From the NCBI GenBank assembly GCA_927911235.1, contig CAKMOY010000084.1, positions 1 to 16,701 on the forward strand: DNA of 16,701 nt, given 5' to 3'. The DNA comes from an uncultured Moraxella sp. (GTDB taxonomy: Bacteria; Pseudomonadota; Gammaproteobacteria; Pseudomonadales; Moraxellaceae). This document shows, piece by piece, positions 1-7,856 of the stretch (its first letter is position 1; every line of letters starts with the position of its first letter). Position numbers and translations under genes: made by a program. The notes under the pieces were generated by a model. The model did not search any database, had not been told where the DNA came from, and was given only the letters and a program-made list of their open reading frames with translations.

Positions 1-190
1 TTTTTATTCTCCGTTAGGTTTGGATTTTTTTTACCAAATCTTAATTTATTTTTTAAATATTTTTCACTTTGCTTGCGAAATGCTTGCAGGAATTTTTTTA
101 ATATTTTGAGTTTTCAAACTTTTTAGTATTGGGCGTATTCAATACGCCCCTACTCGTTTTTGTTTCGTTTTTATTAATCAAAAGTGAAAA
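1..190. other. AT-rich stretch downstream of iscS, no gene seen
   Basis: The stretch is very rich in T runs and carries no convincing open reading frame on either strand. Its only clear structure is the inverted repeat at 131-149. In most proteobacteria iscU follows iscS closely; here at least 190 bases separate the iscS stop from any next gene, so iscU either starts outside the window after an unusually long gap or lies elsewhere. No T-tailed terminator clearly tied to iscS is visible. Confidence 0.5.
131..149. repeat. Perfect 9-bp inverted repeat (hairpin)
   Basis: GGGCGTATT and AATACGCCC are exact reverse complements separated by one base, so the realistic hairpin has about 8 pairs and a 3-base loop. 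It is the only GC-rich block in this AT-rich gap. It lies about 40 bases past the iscS stop. On the minus strand it is not followed directly by a T run, so it is a poor classical terminator. It could be an mRNA-stabilising hairpin inside the isc transcript or a copy of a dispersed palindromic repeat; the sequence alone does not decide. Confidence 0.55.
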
Positions 191-1408
191 TTAATGTTCA
201 TTCCATTCAACTTTTGACAAATCAACGCCTTCTTTGTACATATCCCAAAGTGGTGATAATTCACGCAGTTTTTCTACCGCACTACGCACTTCTGTTACCA
301 CACGCTCAATGTGTTCATCAGTCGTGTAGCGTCCTAAGCTAAAACGGATTGACGAATGGGCAAGTTCATCAGATAGCCCAATCGCACGCAACACATAAGA
401 CGGCTCAAGGGTCGCAGATGTACAAGCTGAACCACTTGACACCGCCAAATCTTTTAGCGACATCATCATAGACTCGCCTTCCACAAAGTTAAAACTAATG
501 TTTACAATGTTTGGAATACTGTGTTCTAAGTCGCCATTTAAAAAGATTTGCTCTAAATCTTGCACGCCATTCCACAGCTTTTCACGCAGTTTAGCAATGC
601 GAGCTTCGTCTGCTTGCATACGTTCTTTGGCAATGGCAAAGGCTTCACCCATACCCACGATTTGATGAGTGGCAAGCGTGCCAGAACGCATACCACGCTC
701 ATGACCGCCACCGTGCATTTGGGCTTTGATACGCACTCGTGGTTTACGGCGAACGTACAACGCTCCGATACCTTTTGGGCCATAGATTTTATGACCGCTA
801 AAGCTCATCAAATCCACTTTCATCTCTTCTAAATCAATTGGCGTTTTGCCTGCTGCTTGTGCCGCATCAACGTGGAAAATAATGCCTTTTTCACGAGTGA
901 TTTCGCCAATGGCTTTTGAGTCGGTCAATGTGCCTAACTCGTTGTTTACCATCATTAACGTTACCAAAATGGTATCTTCACGAATGGCATCTTTTACCAT
1001 ATCGGCTGTGATTAAGCCTGTGCCTTGTTGTGGCTCAAGGTAAGTGATTTCAAAACCTTGCGTTTCTAACTCTCGGCAAGTGTCAAGCACCGCTTTGTGT
1101 TCAATTTTACTGGTGATAATGTGTTTGCCTTTGGTTGCATAAAACTGTGCTGCACCTTTAATGGCAAGGTTATTTGACTCAGTCGCCCCTGATGTAAACA
1201 CGATTTCTCTTGGGTCGGCATTGATGACATCAGCGATTTGCTGACGTGCAGTTTCTACCGCTTCTTCGGCTTGCCAACCAAAAGCGTGCGAACGGCTTGC
1301 AGGATTACCAAAAGTGCCGTCAAATGTCATGTATTGTATCATTTTTTTGGCGACTTGTTCATCAATCGGTGTGGTTGCGGCGTAGTCTAAATAGATAAGC
1401 TGGCTCAT
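191..1408 (-). CDS. iscS: Cysteine desulfurase IscS
   Basis: This is a PLP-dependent cysteine desulfurase that takes sulfur from L-cysteine as an enzyme persulfide and hands it to the IscU scaffold for Fe-S cluster assembly, and to tRNA thiolation proteins. The 405 residues match the usual length (404 in E. coli). Visible marks are the N-terminal YLDYAATTP motif, the PLP lysine in [12 protein letters not shown] (Lys207), the catalytic cysteine loop SSGSACTSA (Cys329) and the typical C-terminal tail [13 protein letters not shown], which in the E. coli enzyme takes part in partner contacts. The ATG at 1408 is preceded by GGAG about 11 bases upstream. It lies directly behind iscR on the same strand, as in a standard isc operon, and should be co-transcribed from the iscR promoter. 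The frame is intact. Confidence 0.97.
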   Translation of the reverse strand: MSQLIYLDYAATTPIDEQVAKKMIQYMTFDGTFGNPASRSHAFGWQAEEAVETARQQIADVINADPREIVFTSGATESNNLAIKGAAQFYATKGKHIITSKIEHKAVLDTCRELETQGFEITYLEPQQGTGLITADMVKDAIREDTILVTLMMVNNELGTLTDSKAIGEITREKGIIFHVDAAQAAGKTPIDLEEMKVDLMSFSGHKIYGPKGIGALYVRRKPRVRIKAQMHGGGHERGMRSGTLATHQIVGMGEAFAIAKERMQADEARIAKLREKLWNGVQDLEQIFLNGDLEHSIPNIVNISFNFVEGESMMMSLKDLAVSSGSACTSATLEPSYVLRAIGLSDELAHSSIRFSLGRYTTDEHIERVVTEVRSAVEKLRELSPLWDMYKEGVDLSKVEWNEH

Positions 1409-2009
1409 GCTGGCACGTTCTCCAATGGTTTAGTTTTTGTGGTCGTTGTATAATTTTTACAGTCGGATTGACAAGTGATTTTGCGTGCGGTATTGTATCA
1501 TGATTTTGGCTGTTTTGCTGTACCACTTGCGGATTAAATTTTAATTGAATCACTTTTTCTTCGTCCGTTGCTAACAATTGACGGTCGGCAATTTTGCGAA
1601 TATTGTCATGATGAATTAACTGATACAAAGTTACGCTTGATAAATACGCTTCAATATGTTTTGACAAACCTGTCCACAAATCATGCGTCAAGCACATCGC
1701 ACCCTCTTGGCAATTGCCCATACCCTCACAGGCTCTGGCATCAACCGACTCATCAACCGCCGCAATGATACTCATCACGCTGATTTGGTCAAGTGGCTTT
1801 GCCATACGATAACCGCCAGAAGCCCCACGAGTGCTGGTTACAAGACCTTGCTTACGCAATTTTGAAAATAATTGTTCCAAATAAGAAATGGAAATCTCTT
1901 GGCGTTTGGCAATGTCGGATAAAGACACAGCTGTATCGTGCTGGCTATCTTGCAAGGCTAAGTCTAGCAACGCCGTTACCGCATAACGCCCTCGTGTTGT
2001 TAATCGCAT
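1362..2009 (-). CDS. iscR: Fe-S cluster regulator IscR (unusual C-terminal tail)
   Basis: IscR is an Rrf2-family transcription factor that binds a [2Fe-2S] cluster and represses the isc operon when clusters are plentiful. The N-terminal winged helix-turn-helix is clear ([19 protein letters not shown], then [16 protein letters not shown] and RGASGGY). The cluster ligands are Cys94, Cys100, Cys106 and His109, in the spacing of E. coli Cys92/98/104 and His107. The start at 2009 has a GGGGA ribosome site. The family is about 160-170 residues long, but this frame runs to 215, and its last part is merely an out-of-frame reading of the start of iscS, with a 47-base overlap. If one A is added in a tract near 1453-1487, the frame would instead end at a TGA overlapping the iscS start as ATGA. 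The true C-terminus is therefore uncertain, while the identity is not. Confidence 0.94.
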   Translation of the reverse strand: MRLTTRGRYAVTALLDLALQDSQHDTAVSLSDIAKRQEISISYLEQLFSKLRKQGLVTSTRGASGGYRMAKPLDQISVMSIIAAVDESVDARACEGMGNCQEGAMCLTHDLWTGLSKHIEAYLSSVTLYQLIHHDNIRKIADRQLLATDEEKVIQLKFNPQVVQQNSQNHDTIPHAKSLVNPTVKIIQRPQKLNHWRTCQHEPAYLFRLRRNHTD

Positions 2010-2091
2010 ACAAATTCCCCAGTATTTTGTTATTTGCTAAATATCAAAATAAAAATCAAGTAAAAATGACATTGGCATTGTTATTGGGTGT

Positions 2092-2125
2092 ATTATAAAT
2101 AATTCCGAGTGATTTAGTCAAGATT
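2092..2125 (-). promoter_or_regulatory. iscR promoter with IscR type 1-like operator
   Basis: Read on the minus strand, there is a -35 box TTGACT (2121-2116), an 18-base spacer and a perfect -10 box TATAAT (2097-2092), placing the transcript start about 75 bases before the iscR ATG. The -35 box lies inside CTTGACTAAATCACTCGG, which closely follows the core of the E. coli type 1 IscR site (YYGACT, about five bases, AGTCRR): the left half-site is exact and the right half-site differs at one core base (ACTC for AGTC). Holo-IscR bound here would block RNA polymerase, giving the known negative autoregulation. The promoter is directly visible; the operator assignment rests on motif comparison. Confidence 0.72.
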
Positions 2126-2244
2126 AAATCGTCATAAATAAAACCAAAATATTGATTAAAAAAAATTTAATCAAATTCAAATTTTACAAAGTTTTTAAAA
2201 AAAAATTATCAGAATTATACGTCAAAAAAGCAAAATCCGCATGA

Positions 2245-2260
2245 ATGACTTATAAGTCAT
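2245..2260. promoter_or_regulatory. Perfect 16-bp palindrome, possible operator
   Basis: ATGACTTATAAGTCAT reads identically on both strands, with no mismatch and no loop. It sits in the 335-bp divergent gap between iscR and the acyl-CoA dehydrogenase gene, 85-100 bases before the dehydrogenase start and just upstream of its weak candidate promoter. It lacks a T run and is too compact for a terminator, so a dimeric regulator site is the more natural reading. Which regulator would bind is not known. The rest of the gap (2126-2344) is AT-rich without a gene. Confidence 0.5.
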
Positions 2261-2274
2261 AAACCTTTCTACAG

Positions 2275-2303
2275 TTATCAAAAAAAATACGCTACATTAA
2301 TAT
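2275..2303 (+). promoter_or_regulatory. Weak candidate promoter for the acyl-CoA dehydrogenase gene
   Basis: TTATCA (2275-2280) and TAATAT (2298-2303) are separated by 17 bases and each match the sigma-70 consensus at four of six positions. A transcript would start near 2310 and include the ribosome site AAAGGA before the ATG at 2345. In such AT-rich DNA a match of this quality can be chance. Confidence 0.3.
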
Positions 2304-2344
2304 TTTTACCCTGCCATTTCAACGCAATTTTAAAGGAAAAAAAT

Positions 2345-4121
2345 ATGTCAGTTTATAATGCACCCATTCGTGATATGCAATTTATCTTAAACGATGTCTT
2401 TAAAGCCGAAGAATTTTGGCAAAATAATCAACAACTTAGCCACCTTGACAATGACACCGTCAGTATGATTTTGGAAGAAATGTCAAAATTTAGCAAAAAT
2501 GTGTTATTGCCATTAAACCGCACAGGCGATGAAGAAGGTGCGACTTATCTAGGCGATGGCAAAGTTGCCACACCAAAAGGATTTAAAGAAGCCTTTTCAC
2601 AATATGCCGAAGGTGGCTGGATTGGCTTGGGTGGCGACCCAGATTTTGGCGGTCAAGGTATGCCAAAAATGGTAACCATGCTGTCTGAAGAGATGGTATT
2701 CACCGCTAATCAATCATTTGCCCTTTATCCTAACTTGTCTGGCGGTGCGTGTCTGTGCTTGTATTATGCTGGTTCAGAAGAGCAAAAAGCCACTTATTTG
2801 GAAAAAATCTATTCAGGCAAATGGTCTGGCACAATGTGCTTAACCGAGCCACACGCAGGGACGGACTTGGGCATTATCAAAACCAAAGCTGTGCCAAATG
2901 ATGACGGTTCGTATAGCATTACGGGTACAAAAATCTTTATCACCGCAGGTGAGCATGATTTGACCGAAATATCATTCACCTTGTTTTGGCAAAACGCCAA
3001 ACGCCCCTGAAGGCTCAAAAGGTATTTCGTTATTCGTTGTGCCAAAATTCTTGGTGAATGCGGACGGCTCTGTTGGTGAACGTAACAAGGTACAAGCAGG
3101 TTCAATTGAGCATAAAATGGGGATTAAAGCATCTGCCACTTGCGTGATGAACTTTGATGGTGCAAAAGGCTGGATGATTGGTGCGGAAAATACTGGTTTA
3201 GCGTCTATGTTTATCATGATGAACTATGAACGCTTGACTATGGGTTTACAAGGCATTGGCGGTGCAGAACTTGCCTACCAAAATGCGGTTGTCTATGCCA
3301 ACGACCGTGTACAAGGGCGTGCCGATAGCGGTGTCAAAAACGCCGACAAACCTGCCGACAGCATTATCCACCATGCGGACGTTCGCCGTATGTTGTTAAA
3401 CGCCAAAGTGATTAGCGAAGCGTCTCGTTGCTTTGCCATGTACGTTGCTAAACAACTTGATACTGCCAAATTTAGCGATGATAGCGAAACCGCTAAAAAA
3501 GCCAACGACCGTGTCGCCCTTTTAACGCCTGTTGCCAAAGCGTTCTTGACTGACCGTGGCTTGGAAGCAAGTATTGATTGCCAACAAGTGTTCGGCGGTC
3601 ATGGCTATATCCGTGAATGGGGCATGGAACAAATCGTCCGTGATACTCGTATCTCTCAGATTTACGAAGGCACAAATGGTATTCAATCGCTTGATTTATT
3701 GGGTCGTAAAGTTGCCAAAAATGGCGGTGCGTTCGTGACTGATTATGTGAACGAAATCCTTGATTTTGGCAACAATATGACAGCCAATCATGCTATCAAA
3801 CAAGCCATGATTGACAGTGCCAATAAATTAGCGGATTTGACAAAATCACTGCTTGGTAATTTGGATAAAAAAGACGAAATCAACGGCTGTGCGGTGGATT
3901 ATTTGCAAGCGTTTGGTTATGTAAGTTTCACTTATATGTGGGGCTTGATGGTGGAAGCGTCAAATGGTAAAGATGGTGAGTTTTATACCAATAAAGCCAA
4001 ATTAGCCGATTTTTATATCGCTCGTATGTTGCCACGCCTTGATGCTCATATTGCGATGGTAAAAGCCACCAGTCAGCCGATTATGGATTTTGATGTGAGT
4101 TTCTTTGCTGTTGGTGAGTGA
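2345..4121 (+). CDS. DmdC-like acyl-CoA dehydrogenase (interrupted by two 1-base indels)
   Basis: This is an FAD-dependent acyl-CoA dehydrogenase of the long (about 590-600 residue) class with an extra C-terminal domain, to which 3-methylmercaptopropionyl-CoA dehydrogenase DmdC belongs; these enzymes introduce the alpha,beta double bond in acyl-CoAs. The N-terminus MSVYNAPIRDMQFILNDVF is typical of the class. MCLTEPHAGTDLG is the FAD/substrate loop, and IYEGTNGIQSLDLLGRK holds the probable catalytic glutamate (about residue 442 after repair). The frame breaks at 2967-2969 and again at 2991-2994. Adding one A to each tract restores the continuous segment TENIIHLVLAKTPNAPEG and gives 592 residues, the family length. 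Unrepaired, the first part ends at 3010 and the second opens at a GTG at 3039. AAAGGA precedes the start. The substrate cannot be read from the sequence; a general fatty acyl-CoA role is as likely as a sulfur compound. Confidence 0.9.
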
Positions 4122-4142
4122 TTTTGAGAATTTAAGTAAAAT

Positions 4143-4175
4143 AAAAACCCAATTAATTGATTTAATTGGGTTTTT
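4143..4175 (+). terminator. Intrinsic terminator after the acyl-CoA dehydrogenase gene
   Basis: AAAAACCCAATTAA (4143-4156) pairs perfectly with TTAATTGGGTTTTT (4162-4175) across a 5-base loop, ending in a T run, 21 bases after the stop codon. The symmetry allows function in both directions, so it could also stop minus-strand transcripts coming from dcd. Confidence 0.9.
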
Positions 4176-4192
4176 ATTGTTTTAATTTTTGC

Positions 4193-4393
4193 TTATTGAT
4201 TCATACATGACACTAAATTTTGTTTATATGAGCCATTAGCAACATCAGAATACACATCATCAATCACATATTTACCATTTTGCTTAATCATTTTAAAGTC
4301 GTTGATAAAATATTCCTTGAAAATTTAATTTATCTAAAGACGAATTGTGTCAGTTTTTAACTCTAACTTATGCAACAAGACTAAATCACACAT
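4193..4393 (-). pseudogene. Remnant of a small hypothetical protein gene behind dcd
   Basis: The minus strand after the dcd stop holds coding-like sequence split over three frames. The last frame reads EYFINDFKMIKQNGKYVID, then DDVYSDVANGSYKQN and LVSCMNQ before a stop at 4195-4193. Just upstream, other frames give SLDKLNF and MCDLVLLHKLELKTDTIR. Joined by two small indels they make one stretch of about 65 residues. The pattern of a short strand-like segment 'F.IKQNGKYVIDDVY' resembles the C-terminal end of small secreted or lipoprotein-like proteins, but I recognise no family. It could be a 5'-truncated gene or a small gene damaged by the same homopolymer errors seen elsewhere in the window. 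Confidence 0.4.
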
Positions 4394-4413
4394 ATTTTTG
4401 ATGAGAAAAAATT

Positions 4414-4989
4414 TTAGGTTCTCGGCAACGTTACCCCTGTTTGCCCTTGATATTTTCCACCCCTATCTTTATAAGACGTTTCGCAAATATCATCAGCATC
4501 GCTTTGGAAAAACAGCATTTGAGCCACGCCTTCCCCTGCATAAATACGAGCGGGCAAATTGGTCGTATTGCTAAATTCAAGCGTCACATGACCTTCCCAC
4601 TCTGGCTCAAGCGGTGTTACATTGACAATAATACCACAGCGTGCATAAGTTGATTTCCCCAAACAAATCGTCAAAACATCTCGTGGAATACGAAAATATT
4701 CCACCGTGCGAGCCAGTGCAAACGAGTTTGGAGGAATGATACACTCATCACCCACGATATCAATAAAGCTACGCTCATCAAAGTTTTTTGGGTCTACAAT
4801 CGCCGAATGCACGTTGGTAAACACTTTAAACTCTCTGGCACAACGCACATCATAGCCATAGCTTGACGTGCCGTAACTCACCAATTTTTGTCCAGCGTCA
4901 TTAAAACGTACTTGACCTGCCTCAAACGGCTCAATCATGCCATGTTGTTCAGCCATTTGGCGAATCCAGCGGTCGGATTTGATTGACAT
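4414..4989 (-). CDS. dcd: dCTP deaminase Dcd
   Basis: Dcd deaminates dCTP to dUTP, the main route to dUMP for thymidylate synthesis in many gammaproteobacteria. It forms a homotrimer in the cytoplasm. The 191 residues fit the family (E. coli 193). Characteristic segments are the N-terminal [27 protein letters not shown], the phosphate-binding GKSTYARCG (112-119) and the active-site strand [17 protein letters not shown] with Glu138, equal to the catalytic Glu138 of E. coli; the tail [13 protein letters not shown] closes over nucleotide. The ATG at 4989 follows AAAGGA. An extended -10 (TGCTAAAAT on the minus strand, about 5031-5023) could give it its own promoter, but it may also be the third gene of the pnuC transcript, 57 bases after the kinase stop. 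Confidence 0.97.
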   Translation of the reverse strand: MSIKSDRWIRQMAEQHGMIEPFEAGQVRFNDAGQKLVSYGTSSYGYDVRCAREFKVFTNVHSAIVDPKNFDERSFIDIVGDECIIPPNSFALARTVEYFRIPRDVLTICLGKSTYARCGIIVNVTPLEPEWEGHVTLEFSNTTNLPARIYAGEGVAQMLFFQSDADDICETSYKDRGGKYQGQTGVTLPRT

Positions 4990-5046
4990 AAGTTTTTTCC
5001 TTTAATTCATAAAATTTTGGCTATTTTAGCATAAATTTGACACAAA

Positions 5047-5616
5047 TTAATCGCCCATTAAAATCTTTTTTACCTGTGCGATACGTTGTACTCTATCTTC
5101 TGTGATAGTGTGAAATTTGATATCATATTGATTTAACACACTTTTTAATTTTTGGTAAATCACATCATGACCGTTTGGCAAATCTCGCATACCGTCCGCC
5201 ACCCATGCCACGCCACGATTATCGGTCAATAGCACCACATCATAACGATAATGCAAGGCATGATACACGATTTGTTCAGGGCAATCGTGATAGTAAAAAT
5301 CGGCATACACCATCAGTTGTAGCAGTCCTGTATCACAAAACAAATAATCGTTTGCGTGGGCTAACTGTTTGTTTTCTCTATCAATTTGTCCAATAGCAAT
5401 CGGTAACAAATCATCATATTGACAAATATAGCCTTGGGGCTTTTGTTCAAGATAGGTTCGCATATATTCTTTGACAAAACTTGTGTGAAATTCGTTTGCC
5501 AAATCGCTTGCCAACGTGCTTTTGCCTGTACATTCCGCCCCCAAAATCAGCACTTTTTTGACATCGGTGGCGAGTGGTTTTGGCAAATGGTTTGGCAAAG
5601 GTGGTAACTGTGGCAT
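5047..5616 (-). CDS. Ribosylnicotinamide kinase-like P-loop protein (NadR kinase domain only)
   Basis: This 189-residue protein matches the C-terminal kinase domain of NadR, which phosphorylates nicotinamide riboside to NMN with ATP. A Walker A loop GAECTGKST lies at residues 26-34, followed by VKEYMRTY (48-55) and FCDTGLLQLMVYADFYY (93-109), the acidic region expected in this kinase. The usual NMN adenylyltransferase domain and the N-terminal helix-turn-helix of enterobacterial NadR are absent, so NMN would have to be adenylylated by another enzyme such as NadD or NadM. The start is 10 bases after the pnuC stop, and its ribosome site AGGA overlaps that stop codon, indicating translational coupling with the transporter. 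That neighbour is the best argument for the substrate. A related ATPase of unknown substrate is the alternative. Confidence 0.82.
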   Translation of the reverse strand: MPQLPPLPNHLPKPLATDVKKVLILGAECTGKSTLASDLANEFHTSFVKEYMRTYLEQKPQGYICQYDDLLPIAIGQIDRENKQLAHANDYLFCDTGLLQLMVYADFYYHDCPEQIVYHALHYRYDVVLLTDNRGVAWVADGMRDLPNGHDVIYQKLKSVLNQYDIKFHTITEDRVQRIAQVKKILMGD

Positions 5617-5626
5617 GGTTTTTTTC

Positions 5627-6303
5627 CTATAATTTGCTTTGTTGTTTTAACAATTTTTGCCAACTGATAAAGCCAAAAATCGCCACGATGGTAAACAATA
5701 AATATTGCACCGATGTAAAAATCAGCCCTTTGTAAAAATACAATGGCACGCTAATCGCATCAGCAATTATCCACACCAACCAGTTTTCAATTTTGCGTTT
5801 TGCCATTAACAGCATGGCGACCAAAAACAACCCTGTGGTAAGCATATCGGTGTAATCTGTCCAAACAAAATTTGATAAACCTAAAGTAATATTATCAAAA
5901 CTAAAATGATTATTAATGAATGGTTTAAAATAATAAACCACGCCGACAAAGATAAAAGTTGCGATGGCGATTAGGCTTAAAGTTTGCCATTCTTGACTTG
6001 TGGTTTTTCCACAATGACAGTATGGTTTTGATTTTGACGGTTTTTTGTCCAATCCAGCCAGCCATATACGCTCATCGCCGAATAATATGCGTTTATCAGC
6101 ATATCGCCAAACAACCGCCATTCCCACAGCAAATACACATACAGCCCAGTGCTAACAAGCCCCACAGGAAACACCCACACGCTACCACGCCGAGCAAGCA
6201 ACACACTCACCAGCCCAAACACACTGGCAATCAGCTCAAGCGTCATCAATAACGGCGTATAATCTTGGTATTGGGCAAAAAGCCATTGAAAAAACTCGTG
6301 CAT
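5627..6303 (-). CDS. pnuC: Nicotinamide riboside transporter PnuC (one frameshift)
   Basis: PnuC is an inner-membrane facilitator for nicotinamide riboside that works with a cytoplasmic kinase which traps the substrate. The first 108 codons (6303 to 5977) include MTLELIASVFGLVSVLLARR and the signature region YYSAMSVYGWLDW; the rest, in another frame, has the family pattern NWLVWIIADAISVPLYFYKG and ends in FGFISWQKLLKQQSKL. The break lies at the T5 tract 6004-6008; one more T gives VEKTTSQEWQTLSLIAIA and a protein of 225 residues, the normal family length with about seven membrane segments. The ATG at 6303 has no clear ribosome site. The kinase gene follows at once, making a two-gene NAD salvage operon. 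Confidence 0.9.
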
Positions 6304-6330
6304 AGGACGATATCCACAGTTAAAAACACT

Positions 6331-6359
6331 ATTGTAGGGCGAAGTAGCACAGTTGTAAA
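6331..6359 (-). promoter_or_regulatory. Promoter of pnuC operon
   Basis: On the minus strand TTTACA (6359-6354) and TACAAT (6336-6331) are spaced by exactly 17 bases, each close to the sigma-70 consensus. The transcript would begin about 20 bases before the pnuC ATG, leaving a leader too short for a riboswitch. The remaining 6360-6465 gap toward prfA is AT-rich, with no strong prfA promoter that I can defend. Confidence 0.6.
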
Positions 6360-6465
6360 TGCTTATCCCACCTTCACCACAATAATTTTACAAAAATCCA
6401 TGCAAAATCTTGTAAATTATGGCAAAATAGGCAGTTTATTAAAAACTTATGTTTAAATCATCATT

Positions 6466-7545
6466 ATGAAAGAATCCTTACGTTTTCGCCTTGACCAAAT
6501 GTCCGACCGTTTTGAAGAAGTAACGGCATTGTTATCCGACCCAGAAACCATGAGCGATAACAAAAAATTTCGTGAATTATCCGTTGAACACAGCGATTTA
6601 TCCGAGCTTGTGGAAGTTTGGGGGAAGTATTGCCAAGCAGAAGAAGATTTGGCAACGGCAGAAGAAATGCTTGCCGACCCTGACATGAAAGAGATGGCAC
6701 AAGAAGAAATCCAAACCGCCAAAGCCACGATAGATAAGCTTGAAGACGTGCTAAACGTGATGATGCTCCCCAAAGACCCTAATGACAAAGTGCCTGCGTT
6801 TTTGGAAATCCGAGCAGGGACAGGTGGGGACGAGGCAGCGATTTTTAGCGGTGATTTGTTTCGTATGTACGAGCGTTATGCCCAGTCGCAAGGCTGGACG
6901 GTGGAAGTCTTATCCGAGAGCGAAGGCGAGCATGGCGGTTATAAAGAAATCATCACTCGTGTGTCTGGCACAGGCGTGTACGGTCGCTTAAAGTTTGAAA
7001 GTGGGGCTCACCGTGTGCAACGTGTGCCAGAAACCGAATCGCAAGGGCGTGTGCATACGTCTGCCTGTACGGTGGCGGTCATGCCAGAGATAGAGATTGA
7101 TGATACGGTGGAGATTAATCCTGCTGACCTGCGGATTGACACTTACCGAGCGAGCGGAGCGGGCGGTCAGCATATCAACAAAACCGACTCTGCGGTGCGA
7201 ATTACCCACATTCCCACAGGCACGGTGGTGGAATGCCAACAAGAACGCAGTCAGCACGCCAACAAAGACAAAGCCATGAAAATGCTTGTCTCAAAAATCC
7301 AACAAGAAAAAGTGCAAAAGCAAATTGACGCATCAAGCGATATGCGTAGAAACTTGGTGGGAAGTGGCGACCGCTCCGAGCGGATTCGCACTTATAATTT
7401 TCCGCAAGGGCGTATGACCGACCACCGCATTAATTTGACTTTGTATAAACTTGACGCAATCATGCAAGGCGATTTGGACGAACTCTTGGACAGCTTGTTG
7501 CGTGAACATCAAGCGGATTTGATGGCTAGCGTGAGTGGCGAGTAA
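6466..7545 (+). CDS. prfA: Peptide chain release factor 1
   Basis: RF1 recognises UAA and UAG stop codons on the ribosome and triggers release of the finished protein. The 359 residues match the family. The codon-recognition tripeptide is PET (188-190, in [15 protein letters not shown]), of the RF1 PxT type rather than the RF2 SPF, and the catalytic GGQ loop is at 233-235 ([16 protein letters not shown]). Domain 1 (residues 1-100) is acidic and helical. The frame is intact. No ribosome site stands out before the ATG at 6466. The gene is often followed by prmC, the methyltransferase acting on the GGQ glutamine; here it is followed by accessory sequence instead. Confidence 0.97.
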   Translation: MKESLRFRLDQMSDRFEEVTALLSDPETMSDNKKFRELSVEHSDLSELVEVWGKYCQAEEDLATAEEMLADPDMKEMAQEEIQTAKATIDKLEDVLNVMMLPKDPNDKVPAFLEIRAGTGGDEAAIFSGDLFRMYERYAQSQGWTVEVLSESEGEHGGYKEIITRVSGTGVYGRLKFESGAHRVQRVPETESQGRVHTSACTVAVMPEIEIDDTVEINPADLRIDTYRASGAGGQHINKTDSAVRITHIPTGTVVECQQERSQHANKDKAMKMLVSKIQQEKVQKQIDASSDMRRNLVGSGDRSERIRTYNFPQGRMTDHRINLTLYKLDAIMQGDLDELLDSLLREHQADLMASVSGE

Positions 7546-7566
7546 ATTTAAACAAAAAGGTTAAAA

Positions 7567-7802
7567 ACGCAAATTTTATTAAAATTAAGCATTTGTTTAT
7601 TATCTACAAGTTTGTTTGCTTGTACAAATCCAATAGAACAAACAAATAACACCCAAGTGGCAAAAATTGAAAAACCTAATCTTGCCAATGTTGAAATAAA
7701 ATCGCTGAAAGCTACCCAATCAGAAACCGAAATTTGTCAAAAATTGGTTGTTATGGATTGGTAAAAAATGGAAAAACAGATGGTATTATGTGTGTGGATT
7801 AA
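7567..7802 (+). CDS. Small predicted lipoprotein (apparent ACG start, one frameshift)
   Basis: A short gene lies between prfA and the toxin remnant. Its frame reads QILLKLSICLLSTSLFAC and then TNPIEQTNNTQVAKIEKPN, that is, a hydrophobic signal segment ending in a lipobox (LFAC) whose cysteine would be lipidated. AAAAAGG at 7554-7560 is well placed as a ribosome site, but the codon where a start is expected (7567-7569) is ACG, and no ATG, GTG or TTG lies between the preceding stop at 7549 and the signal segment. The frame stops at 7764; adding one A to the tract 7739-7743 continues it as EICQKIGCYGLVKNGKTDG to a TAA at 7800-7802, giving about 78 residues. I recognise no family. It may be a decayed gene or a good gene with two base errors. 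Expression and function are unknown. Confidence 0.5.
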
Positions 7803-7817
7803 TCTTAAGGTGAAACT

Positions 7818-7856
7818 ATGGAACAAGTAATTAGCACTAAGCAAACACAAAACAAT
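7818..7856 (+). pseudogene. N-terminal stub of a toxin-antitoxin antitoxin
   Basis: AAGGTGA followed by ATG (7818) opens a frame MEQVISTKQTQNN that then runs into FFVNQ and a stop at 7872-7874. A good ribosome site, the style of the first residues and the position immediately before VapC-like sequence fit the start of a Phd/YefM-type antitoxin. About 13 codons remain; the body of the protein is missing, apparently deleted together with the first codons of the toxin. The assignment depends mostly on the neighbour. Confidence 0.4.

Noticed and set aside
560..832. Open frames on the opposite strand of iscS and similar antisense frames in prfA, lysS, actP and truD
   Set aside because: They lie wholly within well-identified genes, have no ribosome sites of note and encode unrecognisable, low-quality protein sequence.
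2345..4121. Two separate acyl-CoA dehydrogenase genes side by side
   Set aside because: The pieces are the N- and C-terminal parts of one protein. Two single-base additions in A runs restore a continuous 592-residue enzyme.
5627..6127. An independent 166-residue membrane protein with its own ATG at 6127
   Set aside because: Its first 45 residues are an out-of-frame reading of the PnuC N-terminal half; the rest is the missing C-terminal half of PnuC.
6304..6465. NAD-responsive riboswitch upstream of pnuC
   Set aside because: The predicted pnuC transcript has a leader of only about 20 bases and no matching folded element was seen.
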